In this document: piece by piece, positions 38,572 through 45,718 of the stretch | Position numbering within the stretch: position 1 is the first letter of the stretch | Layout of the letters: each line of letters opens with the position of its first letter | Assembly (NCBI GenBank): GCA_026393755.1 | Contig: JAPKZO010000019.1 | Coordinates: 56,286 to 120,285 of the forward strand | Source: Acidobacteriota bacterium | GTDB taxonomy: Bacteria > Acidobacteriota > Vicinamibacteria > Vicinamibacterales > JAKQTR01 | Direction: 5' to 3' | DNA: 64,000 bases | Notes under the pieces: model-generated | The model's database searches: none | Seen by the model: the letters and a program-made list of their open reading frames with translations, nothing else | Told to the model about the DNA's origin: nothing | Made by a program: the position numbers and the translations under genes

Positions 38572-39077
38572 GGGAGATGGCGATACTGCTCGGCGTAGTC
38601 GAGGCCGTAGCCGACCACGAAACGGTCCTCGATGGTGAACCCGATATAGTCCACCTTGACCTCGACAACGCGCCGCGACGGCTTGCTCAGCAGGCATGCG
38701 GTCCTGAGCGACTTGGGCCCGCGCGCGTGCAGGATCTCCTGCAGGTAGGCCAGCGTCAGCCCGGTGTCGACAATGTCCTCGATGATGACGACGTTGCGGC
38801 CCTCGAGACCCGTGTCGAGGTCCTTGAGGACACGGACTTCGCCGGAAGACGTCGTGCTCTTGCCGTAGCTCGACACCGCCATAAAGTCGATGGTCACCGG
38901 CCGATCCATTGCCCGGATAAGGTCGCCCAGGAACATGAACGCGCCCTTGAGGACGCTCACAAAGTGGAGCTGGGGCTCGTTGGCGAAATCGCGGCGAATG
39001 TCGGCGGCCAGTTCCTTGACGCGCTGCTGGATCTGCTCCGCGGAGATGATGACGGCCTTGGGTTCTTCGTACGCCAT
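38550..39077 (-). CDS. hpt: hypoxanthine phosphoribosyltransferase
   Basis: Purine salvage enzyme (175 aa) that converts hypoxanthine or guanine plus PRPP to IMP or GMP. The PRPP loop is VVIIEDIVDTGLTL. Also present are the flexible-loop region SSYGKST and the C-terminal VVGYGLDYAEQYRHLPY. It converges with the amidohydrolase gene (22-base overlap of 3' ends) and diverges from the sigma-54-type regulator. Together with upp, two salvage enzymes sit within 3 kb. Confidence 0.96.
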   Translation of the reverse strand: MAYEEPKAVIISAEQIQQRVKELAADIRRDFANEPQLHFVSVLKGAFMFLGDLIRAMDRPVTIDFMAVSSYGKSTTSSGEVRVLKDLDTGLEGRNVVIIEDIVDTGLTLAYLQEILHARGPKSLRTACLLSKPSRRVVEVKVDYIGFTIEDRFVVGYGLDYAEQYRHLPYLGALD

Positions 39078-39091
39078 AGGCGAGAAAGACT

Positions 39092-39097
39092 AACATA
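39092..39097 (-). promoter_or_regulatory. -10 hexamer (TATGTT) for hpt
   Basis: On the minus strand TATGTT lies 14 bases before the hpt ATG, inside an unusually AT-rich intergenic stretch shared with the divergent regulator gene. Confidence 0.35.
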
Positions 39098-39165
39098 GAT
39101 TACTAGTTCTCCATGAATCTTGACTGTTTCCTGACAATGTACGATTTTGGATGAGGGCGCCGGGG

Positions 39166-39174
39166 TGGTATGCT
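39166..39174 (+). promoter_or_regulatory. extended -10 (TGG-TATGCT) for the sigma-54-type regulator gene
   Basis: TGGTATGCT ends nine bases before the ATG at 39184. The spacing and the TGG extension are the same as in the ndk promoter at 555-563. Confidence 0.5.
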
Positions 39175-39183
39175 TCGTGCACG

Positions 39184-40368
39184 ATGGGCCCATCGCGGAC
39201 TCCCCACTTGCCGTCCGAGCTCGCCGGCCATATCGGTAAGCCTGTCATAATTGGACACAGTCCCGCCCTCCAGGCGATTTGCGCCCTTGCCGAGCGCGTG
39301 GCCGAGGGCGATGCCCGGGTTCTGATCACTGGCGAGAGCGGCGTCGGCAAGGACCTGGTCGCTCAGCTCATCCACTCGCACTCGCACCGCGCCGATCAGC
39401 CATTTGTGGCGGTCAATTGCGCCGGCGTCACCGAGACGCTGCTCGAATCGCAGTTGTTCGGTCACGTAAAAGGCGCCTTCACGGATGCCTTTCGCGACAA
39501 GATCGGCATCCTGCAGCTGGCGCACAACGGCACGATCTTCCTCGACGAAGTCGCGGAGATGAGCCTGCGGATGCAGGCCCTGTTCCTGCGCTTCCTCGAG
39601 AACGGCGAAATCCAGCCAGTCGGCTCCGACGTCGTGAGGACGCAGGTCAACGGACGCGTGATTGCCGCCACCAACAAGGACCTGGCAGCGGCCGTGGCGG
39701 CGGGGAATTTCCGCGAAGACCTGATGTACCGCCTCGACGTGGTGCACATTCGCGTGCCGCCATTGCGGGAGCGCACCGAGGACGTGCGGGCGCTCATCGA
39801 GCATTGCCTCTCCCGGGCCGAGCGGCGAATCACGCTGACCGAGGAGGCGTTCCGCGCCCTCGAAACGTACCGCTGGCCGGGCAACGTGCGCGAGCTGCAG
39901 AACGTGGTCGAGCGGCTGATCTGGACTTCCGTCGAGGACGTCGTGGGCGTCGAGCATCTGCCGACCCGCCTTCTCCAGGGACGCACGGATTCGATTCTTC
40001 CTGCGCGTGAGCGCCGCCGGCAGCGGGCGGACGACATCTTCAAGGCGCTCACGGAAGGCTCGTTCTCGTTCTGGGAACACGTGCATCCGCTCTTCCTGGA
40101 TCGTGACATCACCCGGAACGACGTGCGCGACCTCGTGCGCCGGGGTCTGGCCGCCACGCGCGGCAACTACCAGGCCCTCGTCCGGCTCTTCGGCATGCCA
40201 GACACCGACTACAAGCGTTTCCTGAATTTTCTGGGCACCCACGGCTGCGTCGTGGATTTCCGTGAGTTCCGCCCCGCCGCCGCGCGCGACGGGGCGGTGA
40301 CGAAAGAAGAGAAGGTGCCGTCGGAAACGCGGGCCCCCCGAGGCGGCAGGGCGAATCCCACGCCGTAG
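39184..40368 (+). CDS. sigma-54-type transcriptional activator (AAA+ domain, Fis-like C-terminus)
   Basis: A 394-residue bacterial enhancer-binding-type protein. There is no obvious N-terminal receiver or GAF domain; the AAA+ domain starts almost at once (IIGHSPALQAICALAERVA). Walker A is GESGVGKD and Walker B GTIFLDEVAEMS. The sigma-54 contact loop that normally reads GAFTGA is GAFTDA. R-finger region FREDLMYRLDVVHIRVPPLRER and WPGNVRELQNVV are standard. The C-terminus (RNDVRDLVRRGLAATRGNYQALVRLFGM) resembles the Fis-type DNA-binding helix-turn-helix. It is followed eight bases later by the DUF192 fusion gene, and a sigma-54-like promoter occurs 2 kb downstream before the Tad pilus genes. 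Confidence 0.88.
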   Translation: MGPSRTPHLPSELAGHIGKPVIIGHSPALQAICALAERVAEGDARVLITGESGVGKDLVAQLIHSHSHRADQPFVAVNCAGVTETLLESQLFGHVKGAFTDAFRDKIGILQLAHNGTIFLDEVAEMSLRMQALFLRFLENGEIQPVGSDVVRTQVNGRVIAATNKDLAAAVAAGNFREDLMYRLDVVHIRVPPLRERTEDVRALIEHCLSRAERRITLTEEAFRALETYRWPGNVRELQNVVERLIWTSVEDVVGVEHLPTRLLQGRTDSILPARERRRQRADDIFKALTEGSFSFWEHVHPLFLDRDITRNDVRDLVRRGLAATRGNYQALVRLFGMPDTDYKRFLNFLGTHGCVVDFREFRPAAARDGAVTKEEKVPSETRAPRGGRANPTP

Positions 40369-40376
40369 ACAGCTCT

Positions 40377-42137
40377 ATGAGCAAGCCGATGTTTCTCGGT
40401 CCACTGGTTGGTAAAGGCGCAGGCCGATACGAACTCATCAACACCGAGCGCGGCACCGTGCTCGCCACACACGTCGAACCCGCCTTCGAGTCGAAGACGC
40501 GGCGCCGGGGATTGCTCGGCCGCGACTCCGTGCCCGACGACTATGCGCTCATCATCGCGCCGTGCAGCAGCGTGCACACGTTCTTCATGCGTTTCTCCCT
40601 CGACCTTGTGTTCGTGTCGAAGGACGGCACAGTCGTCAAGACGTGCCGATCGGTGAAGCCGTGGCGGATGGCGGGCGCGTGGCGCGCGTTCGCGGTGATT
40701 GAAGCGGCTGCCGGGTTCATCGATCGCACAGAGATCGTGCCGGGTGAGGTGGTCGGGTTGCGTGAGATTCCGGAGAGGCGACGGGCTTCGGACGTGATCC
40801 CTCCGCTGACGGGTACGCCCTCGCATGAGGCTGGCGGCCCGAAGACGAGCGAGGTGGGTGGGTCGAAGACGCAAGAGGCGGGTCGGCCGAAGCCGGTGAC
40901 GCTGGCGGATATCATCGGCCACCGGACGCCGCTCGGCTGGTTCGAGAGCGTCGCGATCGTGCAGGAGATGTGCGCGGCAGTTCTTGCGCGTCTGCCCGCC
41001 GACGACCCGTGTGTGCCCGAACTGGCTGACATCGCGCTGACGGACGTCGGCGGCGTTGCCCTGCTTGCCAGGGGGCCCGAGGGACATTCGCTCGTGCGCC
41101 GCGCCTGTCTGGTGCTTCTGTCGCTGACCCCAGAGGTCCGGCTGCCGACGGAGTTGCGACTGTTCGCGTTGGGAGGATTGTCGCCCACACCTCGGTTCAA
41201 GTCTCTCCAGGAGTTGCACACCGAGCTCGAGTTCTACGAGCGGCCGGATCGACCCGTCATCGTCCGCGGGGTGTACAAGCGCTACCGGCACCTGTCGGGT
41301 CCAGCAGCGCCTCTGGAAGAGGTGAAGCCGCCGGACGTACTCGAACCGCCTTTGTCGCGCCCTCCAGGGTATCGCCCGTGGTGGAAGCGGAAGTCGGTCT
41401 GGAACGGCATCTTTGTCCTGGTCCTGACGCTCGTCGCGGCCACCGTGATCTGGGAGTGGCGGAGGCCGGAAGGGCGGTGGCTGAGAGAGGACGTCGATCG
41501 GGTCACTCAGGTGGCCTCAGGCGTGGCCCACCGAGCGGCCGACGCGGCACGCGGCTATCGAGATGTGGCGTGGCGGAAGCTCGGGCTGGCGTCCGCGGAG
41601 CCGACGTCAGCTCCGTCTGTTGTCGAAGCTGACGCTCCCGCCGCCGCAGAGCCGGCCGAGCCGAGAAGAGTTATTCCGCCCTCGCCTCGACCGCAGGAGC
41701 CCCAGGCCCCGCCGGCCGTACCTCCTCTCGGCCCGCCACAGCCTGGGGAACCACCCGCAGCCGCCGCGTTGGTACCGCCCCAGCCGGGTGCGGCGACGCC
41801 GGCACCGGTCTCGTCCCAGTCACCCACTGCGGGAGCGGTCGCCGCGGCGCCGACGACCGTCTATTCCGCGGCGGACCCCCTGGTGGTTCCGCCCGAACTC
41901 CTTCGTCCCGTCCTCCCCAAAGGCCCCCCGCCGGGCGTCCGTTCCGAAGACCTGCCCGAAGTGGAAGTCTTGGTTTCGGCCACCGGCCAGGTCGAGACGG
42001 TCAAACTTTTGTCCTCTGGGGCGGCCGGGCCGCGGGCGGCGATGATGTTGAGCGTCGTCAAGACGTGGGCGTTCAAGCCCGCGACTCGAGCAGGCCAGCC
42101 GGTGAGGTACCGGTACCGGATGCGGCTGACCAGATGA
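40377..42137 (+). CDS. DUF192 - membrane - proline-rich - TonB C-terminal fusion protein
   Basis: A 586-residue protein of unusual architecture. Residues 18-125 match DUF192 (RRRGLLGRDSVPDDYALII, CSSVHTFFMRFSLDLVFV). Residues 165-300 form an unrecognised cytoplasmic-like domain (VTLADIIGHRTPLGWFESVAIV). One membrane segment spans about 342-360. A long Pro/Ala-rich linker (about 385-505) could span a periplasm. The last 70 residues (LPEVEVLVSATGQVETVKLLSS...VKTWAFKPATRAGQPVRYRYRM) match the TonB C-terminal fold. DUF192 is usually a separate small protein, so the fusion suggests a sensor or coupling device across the envelope. It is encoded in one operon with the sigma-54-type regulator. Confidence 0.8.
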   Translation: MSKPMFLGPLVGKGAGRYELINTERGTVLATHVEPAFESKTRRRGLLGRDSVPDDYALIIAPCSSVHTFFMRFSLDLVFVSKDGTVVKTCRSVKPWRMAGAWRAFAVIEAAAGFIDRTEIVPGEVVGLREIPERRRASDVIPPLTGTPSHEAGGPKTSEVGGSKTQEAGRPKPVTLADIIGHRTPLGWFESVAIVQEMCAAVLARLPADDPCVPELADIALTDVGGVALLARGPEGHSLVRRACLVLLSLTPEVRLPTELRLFALGGLSPTPRFKSLQELHTELEFYERPDRPVIVRGVYKRYRHLSGPAAPLEEVKPPDVLEPPLSRPPGYRPWWKRKSVWNGIFVLVLTLVAATVIWEWRRPEGRWLREDVDRVTQVASGVAHRAADAARGYRDVAWRKLGLASAEPTSAPSVVEADAPAAAEPAEPRRVIPPSPRPQEPQAPPAVPPLGPPQPGEPPAAAALVPPQPGAATPAPVSSQSPTAGAVAAAPTTVYSAADPLVVPPELLRPVLPKGPPPGVRSEDLPEVEVLVSATGQVETVKLLSSGAAGPRAAMMLSVVKTWAFKPATRAGQPVRYRYRMRLTR

Positions 42138-42177
42138 CCCCCTCTTGGGGCTCCAAATAGTCGAGATCTATATCTAC

Positions 42178-42193
42178 CGCCCTTGGCGTTTTT
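42178..42193 (+). terminator. weak rho-independent terminator
   Basis: A four-base stem CGCC-CTT-GGCG followed by TTTTT, 40 bases after the fusion gene stop. The stem is short, so efficiency is uncertain. Confidence 0.35.
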
Positions 42194-42196
42194 GTC

Positions 42197-42224
42197 TGGC
42201 GCGAACCAGAACTTGTGGGCGCCA
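42197..42224 (+). repeat. inverted repeat TGGCGC-N16-GCGCCA, possible operator
   Basis: Perfect 6-bp arms separated by 16 bases lie 58-85 bases upstream of the GG of the sigma-54-like promoter. That distance suits an activator-binding site (UAS), but it could also be a hairpin. Inference only. Confidence 0.35.
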
Positions 42225-42281
42225 AACGGTGTAACTGTCAAAAGTGGGTGCAATTTTGCAGTTTTGGGGTTGCCCAGAACG

Positions 42282-42296
42282 GCACTCAAGTTGCTG
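42282..42296 (+). promoter_or_regulatory. sigma-54 (-24/-12) promoter for the Tad locus
   Basis: GGCAC-TCAAG-TTGCT matches the RpoN consensus TGGCAC-N5-TTGC: both GG and GC are present with exactly ten bases between them, and only the first T of TGGCAC is changed (C). The predicted start is near 42307, giving a leader of about 22 bases before the first gene of the locus at 42329. No sigma-54 gene is in the window. Confidence 0.6.
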
Positions 42297-42328
42297 TTGC
42301 ATGGATCCAGATTGGACGGGACTAAGAC

Positions 42329-42610
42329 ATGGCAGAGTTAGGGCGCAGAAAACACGTGAGATTCCCTCTCGCGCAACCGATTGATGGCAGTCTGCTTGTG
42401 CGCGAGGAAGTAGCCATAGAGGAGTGGAATGACCAGCACATGGTTGTTCTGTCCCCCGAGCCCTGTCCGGTGGGCGAGCGCGTCACTCTTGAAATTCCGG
42501 ACGATAAGCGCCGCAGCATGAACGGGAAGGTGGCGGAGTGCCGGCCGGCGGTGGTGGGCGACGGAGAGATTCGTCATCGGATCAAGTTGTCGATTGAGGA
42601 CAAACCGTGA
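42329..42610 (+). CDS. PilZ-like small protein 1
   Basis: A 93-residue protein that opens with RRKHVRFPL, matching the c-di-GMP-binding RxxxR motif of PilZ domains, followed by a beta-rich body (VGERVTLEIPDDKRRSMNGKVAECRP). The second PilZ motif (D/N-x-S-x-x-G) is not recognisable, so ligand binding is doubtful. It is the first gene after the sigma-54-like promoter and overlaps the next gene by four bases (GTGA). A role in controlling Tad pilus output is an inference from position. Confidence 0.65.
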   Translation: MAELGRRKHVRFPLAQPIDGSLLVREEVAIEEWNDQHMVVLSPEPCPVGERVTLEIPDDKRRSMNGKVAECRPAVVGDGEIRHRIKLSIEDKP

Positions 42611-43041
42611 GTCTTGGGCAGAGCAGTCACCACCGCGCGGACGATTTCGCTGTGGCGACGCTTGTGCGGTCCCTTCCTATGCGCCTCGTTGAGGTCAGCC
42701 GGGGCGGTTGCCGCTTCGAGTGCGGGTCCAGGCTCGTGTCTGGAACGAGCGGGGTCCTGGCCGTCGAGCTGGCCGGGCTCATGCGGATTGATGATTTTCG
42801 CGTCGCCAGGTGCCAGCAACGTATGGGTGCTGGGGCGGTCTACCAGGTAGGCGCGGAGCTATTGAGAACACGACGGCTGGGCCGACGAACAGTGCGCACG
42901 GCCGTCACGAAGATCATTGGCGCCGAACGGGGTGCTGGCCACGCCCGCGATCGCGTCGAGGGTCCACCGCCTTCGGGCAACGAGGTCGGTGGCAGGTCCG
43001 TAAGCCGGAGTCCGCCGGCGAAATCGGACGACGGGTTCTGA
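42607..43041 (+). CDS. PilZ-like small protein 2
   Basis: A 144-residue protein starting with GTG inside the stop of the preceding gene. Residues 25-100 resemble a PilZ beta barrel, with LVEVSRGGCRFECG corresponding to the D/N-x-S-x-x-G motif (Glu replaces the Asp/Asn). A clear RxxxR is absent, the reverse of its neighbour. The last 40 residues are basic and low in complexity. The two together may make one split or heterodimeric PilZ unit; this is inference. Confidence 0.55.
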   Translation: MSLGQSSHHRADDFAVATLVRSLPMRLVEVSRGGCRFECGSRLVSGTSGVLAVELAGLMRIDDFRVARCQQRMGAGAVYQVGAELLRTRRLGRRTVRTAVTKIIGAERGAGHARDRVEGPPPSGNEVGGRSVSRSPPAKSDDGF

Positions 43042-43121
43042 CCGGACCCGCGGCGTAAACATCGGGGTAAGCGCCCCGGCAAACCGTAATCTTGGTAGAC
43101 AGAAGAACCGAAAGAGGCAGT

Positions 43122-43289
43122 ATGAAGAACCTGATTCAGCGTTTCATCCGTGAAGAGGACGGCCAGGACCTGATCGAGTACGCGTTGCTCATCGTGTTCA
43201 TCGCGGTCATCGTAGTGGTCGCTCTGGAGCCGCTGGGGATTACTGTCCAGGGGGTCTACGAGTCGATCAACACGAAGCTGAAGGGCTAG
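43122..43289 (+). CDS. flp: Flp-family type IVb prepilin 1
   Basis: A 55-residue prepilin. The leader MKNLIQRFIREEDG ends at the conserved Gly; the cleavage region reads G-QDLIEYALL with the Glu-Tyr pair typical of Flp pilins, followed by a hydrophobic helix (IVFIAVIVVVALEPLG). It is processed by the CpaA peptidase and assembled into the Flp fibre for adhesion. ATG 43122 is preceded by AGAGGCAG. This is the most typical of the three pilins and probably the main subunit. Confidence 0.92.
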   Translation: MKNLIQRFIREEDGQDLIEYALLIVFIAVIVVVALEPLGITVQGVYESINTKLKG

Positions 43290-43336
43290 ACACCTGCATC
43301 GACTTAGAAGTTTATTCTGAAGGCAACTCGGTGGGG

Positions 43337-43355
43337 GCGCGGAGTGTACTCGCGC
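43337..43355 (+). repeat. imperfect inverted repeat after the first pilin gene
   Basis: GCGCGGAGT-GT-ACTC-GCGC can form an eight-base-pair hairpin with one bulge, about 50 bases after the flp1 stop. It may act as an attenuator or an mRNA 3' stabiliser that raises main-pilin expression relative to downstream genes. No T-tract follows. Confidence 0.35.
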
Positions 43356-43434
43356 TCTCACCACACCCTCTCCGCAATGATGATGTCTCGGCAGGGTGAA
43401 CGCGCGAGTGGAAAGACCAAGTGGGTTGGGCCTT

Positions 43435-43626
43435 ATGCGCCAAATGACTGCCGTGAGACGGGTCCGGAGGATTTTGAGAGACGAGCGTGGGCAAGACCTG
43501 ATCGAGTACGGGTTGCTCGCCAGTCTCATAGCCGTCGTTGTAAGTGGTGCCGTGCAGATACTCGGAAGAGGCGTGTCGGACTTGTGGACTCGAATCGTAA
43601 CCGATCTTGTTTTGTATTTCTCGTGA
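43435..43626 (+). CDS. Flp-family type IVb prepilin 2
   Basis: A second Flp-like prepilin (63 aa from this start; ATG at 43444 is an alternative). The processing site is RDERG-QDLIEYGLL with the EY pair, then a hydrophobic helix (SLIAVVVSGAVQILG). The C-terminal part (SDLWTRIVTDLVLYFS) differs from pilin 1. It is likely a minor or alternative pilin. Confidence 0.82.
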   Translation: MRQMTAVRRVRRILRDERGQDLIEYGLLASLIAVVVSGAVQILGRGVSDLWTRIVTDLVLYFS

Positions 43627-43633
43627 GGCCGCG

Positions 43634-43846
43634 ATGAAACTGCTGCTCCGACGGCTCGGTCGGCTTCTCCGCGAGGAAGACGGCCAGGATCTCGTCGAGT
43701 ACGGCCTCCTCGCCTTGTTTGTCGCGGTCGCGGGTGTTGCGGCGTGGAACGCTATTGTCACGGGCTTGGGCACGTCGTATCTAGGTTACGACTCGGGTGT
43801 CCAGGGTCTCTGGATACCGAACGATCCAGTGAGCAGCGGGACATGA
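43634..43846 (+). CDS. Flp-family type IVb prepilin 3
   Basis: A third Flp-like prepilin (70 aa) with processing site REEDG-QDLVEYGLL and a hydrophobic helix (ALFVAVAGVAAWNAIV). The tail after the helix is longer (SYLGYDSGVQGLWIPNDPVSSGT) than in the others, suggesting a tip or specialised minor subunit. Its TGA overlaps the cpaA ATG (ATGA). Confidence 0.82.
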   Translation: MKLLLRRLGRLLREEDGQDLVEYGLLALFVAVAGVAAWNAIVTGLGTSYLGYDSGVQGLWIPNDPVSSGT

Positions 43847-44370
43847 GTGTCTTGTCCCTCGACGCGCCGGGCCTTGCGGCGGTGGCCCTCGGAGTCGTCG
43901 CGTGCGTCTGCGACGTTCGCACGCGTCGTATCCCGAATGCGTTGACGTTCGGCGCCTCGGCCGTCGCTTTTGCTTTCTTCTTGGCGACTGCCGGTTTGCA
44001 CAGTTTCGGGCTAAGCGTGGTAGGTTGGATCGTCGGGTTCGCGGTGTTCCTGCCGTTCTTCCTGCTCGGCGGCATGGGTGCCGGCGACGTCAAGCTCGTC
44101 GCGGCATTCGGTGCGTGGCTTGGCCCGGCGAAAGTCGTTTGGGTCGCGCTCTACGGAGGCATCGCCGGCGGCGTGCTGGCGCTCTTGCTTGCGGCGAGTC
44201 ATGGGTACGTACGACAGGCGTTCTGGAATCTTGGCTATCTGTTGTGGTTCTGGCGAATGTCTGGCCCGCGCCCGCTGCCGGCATTGACGCTTGAGCATGC
44301 CTCGGGCCCACGGTTGGCGTACGCAGTACCGATTACGATCGGCATGGTGGCAACGCTATGGCTACGATGA
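43843..44370 (+). CDS. cpaA: prepilin peptidase CpaA/TadV
   Basis: A 175-residue A24-family aspartic peptidase that cleaves the leader of Flp prepilins in the inner membrane. The two catalytic aspartates are visible in CDVRTRRIPN and in GGMGAGDVKLVAAFG (the GxGD motif). Four to six membrane segments are predicted. It lacks the methyltransferase domain of the large PilD peptidases, as expected for the Tad system. Its start overlaps the pilin 3 stop and its end overlaps the TadE gene by 13 bases. Confidence 0.93.
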   Translation: MSVLSLDAPGLAAVALGVVACVCDVRTRRIPNALTFGASAVAFAFFLATAGLHSFGLSVVGWIVGFAVFLPFFLLGGMGAGDVKLVAAFGAWLGPAKVVWVALYGGIAGGVLALLLAASHGYVRQAFWNLGYLLWFWRMSGPRPLPALTLEHASGPRLAYAVPITIGMVATLWLR

Positions 44371-44840
44371 AACTCGTCGTGTCGCCTGCTCGGCTCCGCA
44401 GCCAACGCGGTAACGCGCTGATCGAGTTCGCACTCGTGCTGCCGTTGTTGCTCCTGATCTTCGCGGGCATTGTGGACTTCGGGTTTCTGTTCCAAAGGTA
44501 CGAGGTCATCACCAATGCGGCCCGCGAGGGGGCGCGCATCGGCGTGCTTCCTGGTTACGACGCAGGCGATGTCCAGCAACGCGTGTCGGACTACGTGGCG
44601 GCGGGACTGTCGATGACGGCGGCTGAGGTGTCGGCGGCCGTCGGCGTGCCGGATGTTCAGACGGTGACGATCACGCCGGTCACTGGATCGGCCTTCACCG
44701 CAACGCAGGTCACGGTCAGCTTCAACTACTCGTACATCATCCTCGGGCCGATCGTGAACCTCGCGACACACAGCGCCTGGGCGCCAAGCATCACGATTAG
44801 CGCCAGATCCACGATGCGTAGGGAAATCGTCGGCAGCTGA
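44358..44840 (+). CDS. tadE: TadE-like pseudopilin
   Basis: A 160-residue protein with the TadE N-terminal signature: RGNALIEFALVLPLLLLIFAGIVDFG, in which a prepilin-like Gly/Glu pair precedes a hydrophobic helix, followed by the conserved NAAREGARIG. TadE proteins are processed like pilins and act as minor components in fibre assembly. The gene overlaps cpaA (start ATG 44358; ATG 44367 is an alternative). Confidence 0.9.
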   Translation: MATMKLVVSPARLRSQRGNALIEFALVLPLLLLIFAGIVDFGFLFQRYEVITNAAREGARIGVLPGYDAGDVQQRVSDYVAAGLSMTAAEVSAAVGVPDVQTVTITPVTGSAFTATQVTVSFNYSYIILGPIVNLATHSAWAPSITISARSTMRREIVGS

Positions 44841-44857
44841 CAGCGGAGATCTTGAAT

Positions 44858-45718
44858 ATGAATCGCACGCTGCGCACCTTTATCGTTGTCGTGGTCGCGC
44901 TCGGCATGGCCGGACTGGCCAGCTTCGCGGTCTACCGGGCGGTCCAGCGCATTCCCGTGCGCGAAGTAGAAGTGGCCCACGTGCAGGCCGTGGTAGCGTC
45001 CACCGGGATTCCGGTTGGCACGCTGCTGACCAAGGAGCAGTTGAAGCTCGTGGGATGGCCATCAAGCAGTCCCGTGCCGGGGGCGTTCACGTCCATCGAC
45101 GCGGTGGTGGGCCGGGCGGCAGTTGTGACGCTCGCCGAGAACGAGCCAATTACCGAGAGCAAGTTAGCGTCGCGTGGGTCTGGGTCAGGACTCCCGCCGA
45201 CGATTCCTCCAGGCATGCGGGCCATGTCCGTCAGGGTCAACGAGGTAATCGGGGTCGCCGGGTTCGTGGTGCCGGGCACGCGCGTAGATGTTATAGCGAC
45301 AGTAGACGTTAACAGGGACATCGTGACGCGCACGGTGGTCAGCAACCTCCTCGTGCTCGCCGCCGGGACCAGGTACGACCAGGATGCGCCTAAGAAGGAT
45401 GGCAAGCCCATCCCGACGACGGTGGTGACTCTCGCCGTCACGCCGCCCGACGCTGAACGGGTCTCTCTGGCGGCGACGGAGGGCAAAGTGATGCTGGCGC
45501 TGCGCAATCCTCTGGATACCCAACCGACGGAAACAGCCGGCATTCGCCTGGTGAACCTGACCGGTGCTCCAGCGGGGCCGCCCATCGAGCAGAAGGTCAG
45601 GGGCATCAAGAGAGTGGTCGCTGCGCTACCGCCCGCACCGCCTCCACCTCCGCCGCGGCCCTACACCGTGGAGACCATTCGCGGAGCCAAACGCACGACG
45701 GAAGAGGTGAAGAAGTGA
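44858..45718 (+). CDS. cpaB: Flp pilus assembly protein CpaB/RcpC
   Basis: A 286-residue periplasmic protein with an N-terminal membrane anchor (FIVVVVALGMAGLASFAVY), a SAF domain (VVASTGIPVGTLLTKEQLKL, VVGRAAVVTLAENEPITESKL) and the RcpC/CpaB core (GMRAMSVRVNEVIGVAGFVVPGTRVDVIAT). A proline-rich C-terminal tail (PPAPPPPPPRPY) follows. It stabilises or gates the CpaC secretin. GGAG at 44843-44846 supports the ATG at 44858 over a TTG six bases upstream. Its TGA overlaps the GTG of cpaC. Confidence 0.93.
   Translation: MNRTLRTFIVVVVALGMAGLASFAVYRAVQRIPVREVEVAHVQAVVASTGIPVGTLLTKEQLKLVGWPSSSPVPGAFTSIDAVVGRAAVVTLAENEPITESKLASRGSGSGLPPTIPPGMRAMSVRVNEVIGVAGFVVPGTRVDVIATVDVNRDIVTRTVVSNLLVLAAGTRYDQDAPKKDGKPIPTTVVTLAVTPPDAERVSLAATEGKVMLALRNPLDTQPTETAGIRLVNLTGAPAGPPIEQKVRGIKRVVAALPPAPPPPPPRPYTVETIRGAKRTTEEVKK

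Noticed and set aside
42139..42150. CCCC-TCTT-GGGG hairpin just after the fusion gene
   Set aside because: Four base pairs and no T-tract; the stem at 42178-42193 is the better terminator candidate.
43063..43078. CGGGG-TAAGCG-CCCCG hairpin before flp1, considered as a c-di-GMP riboswitch part
   Set aside because: No match to the conserved GEMM riboswitch core around it.
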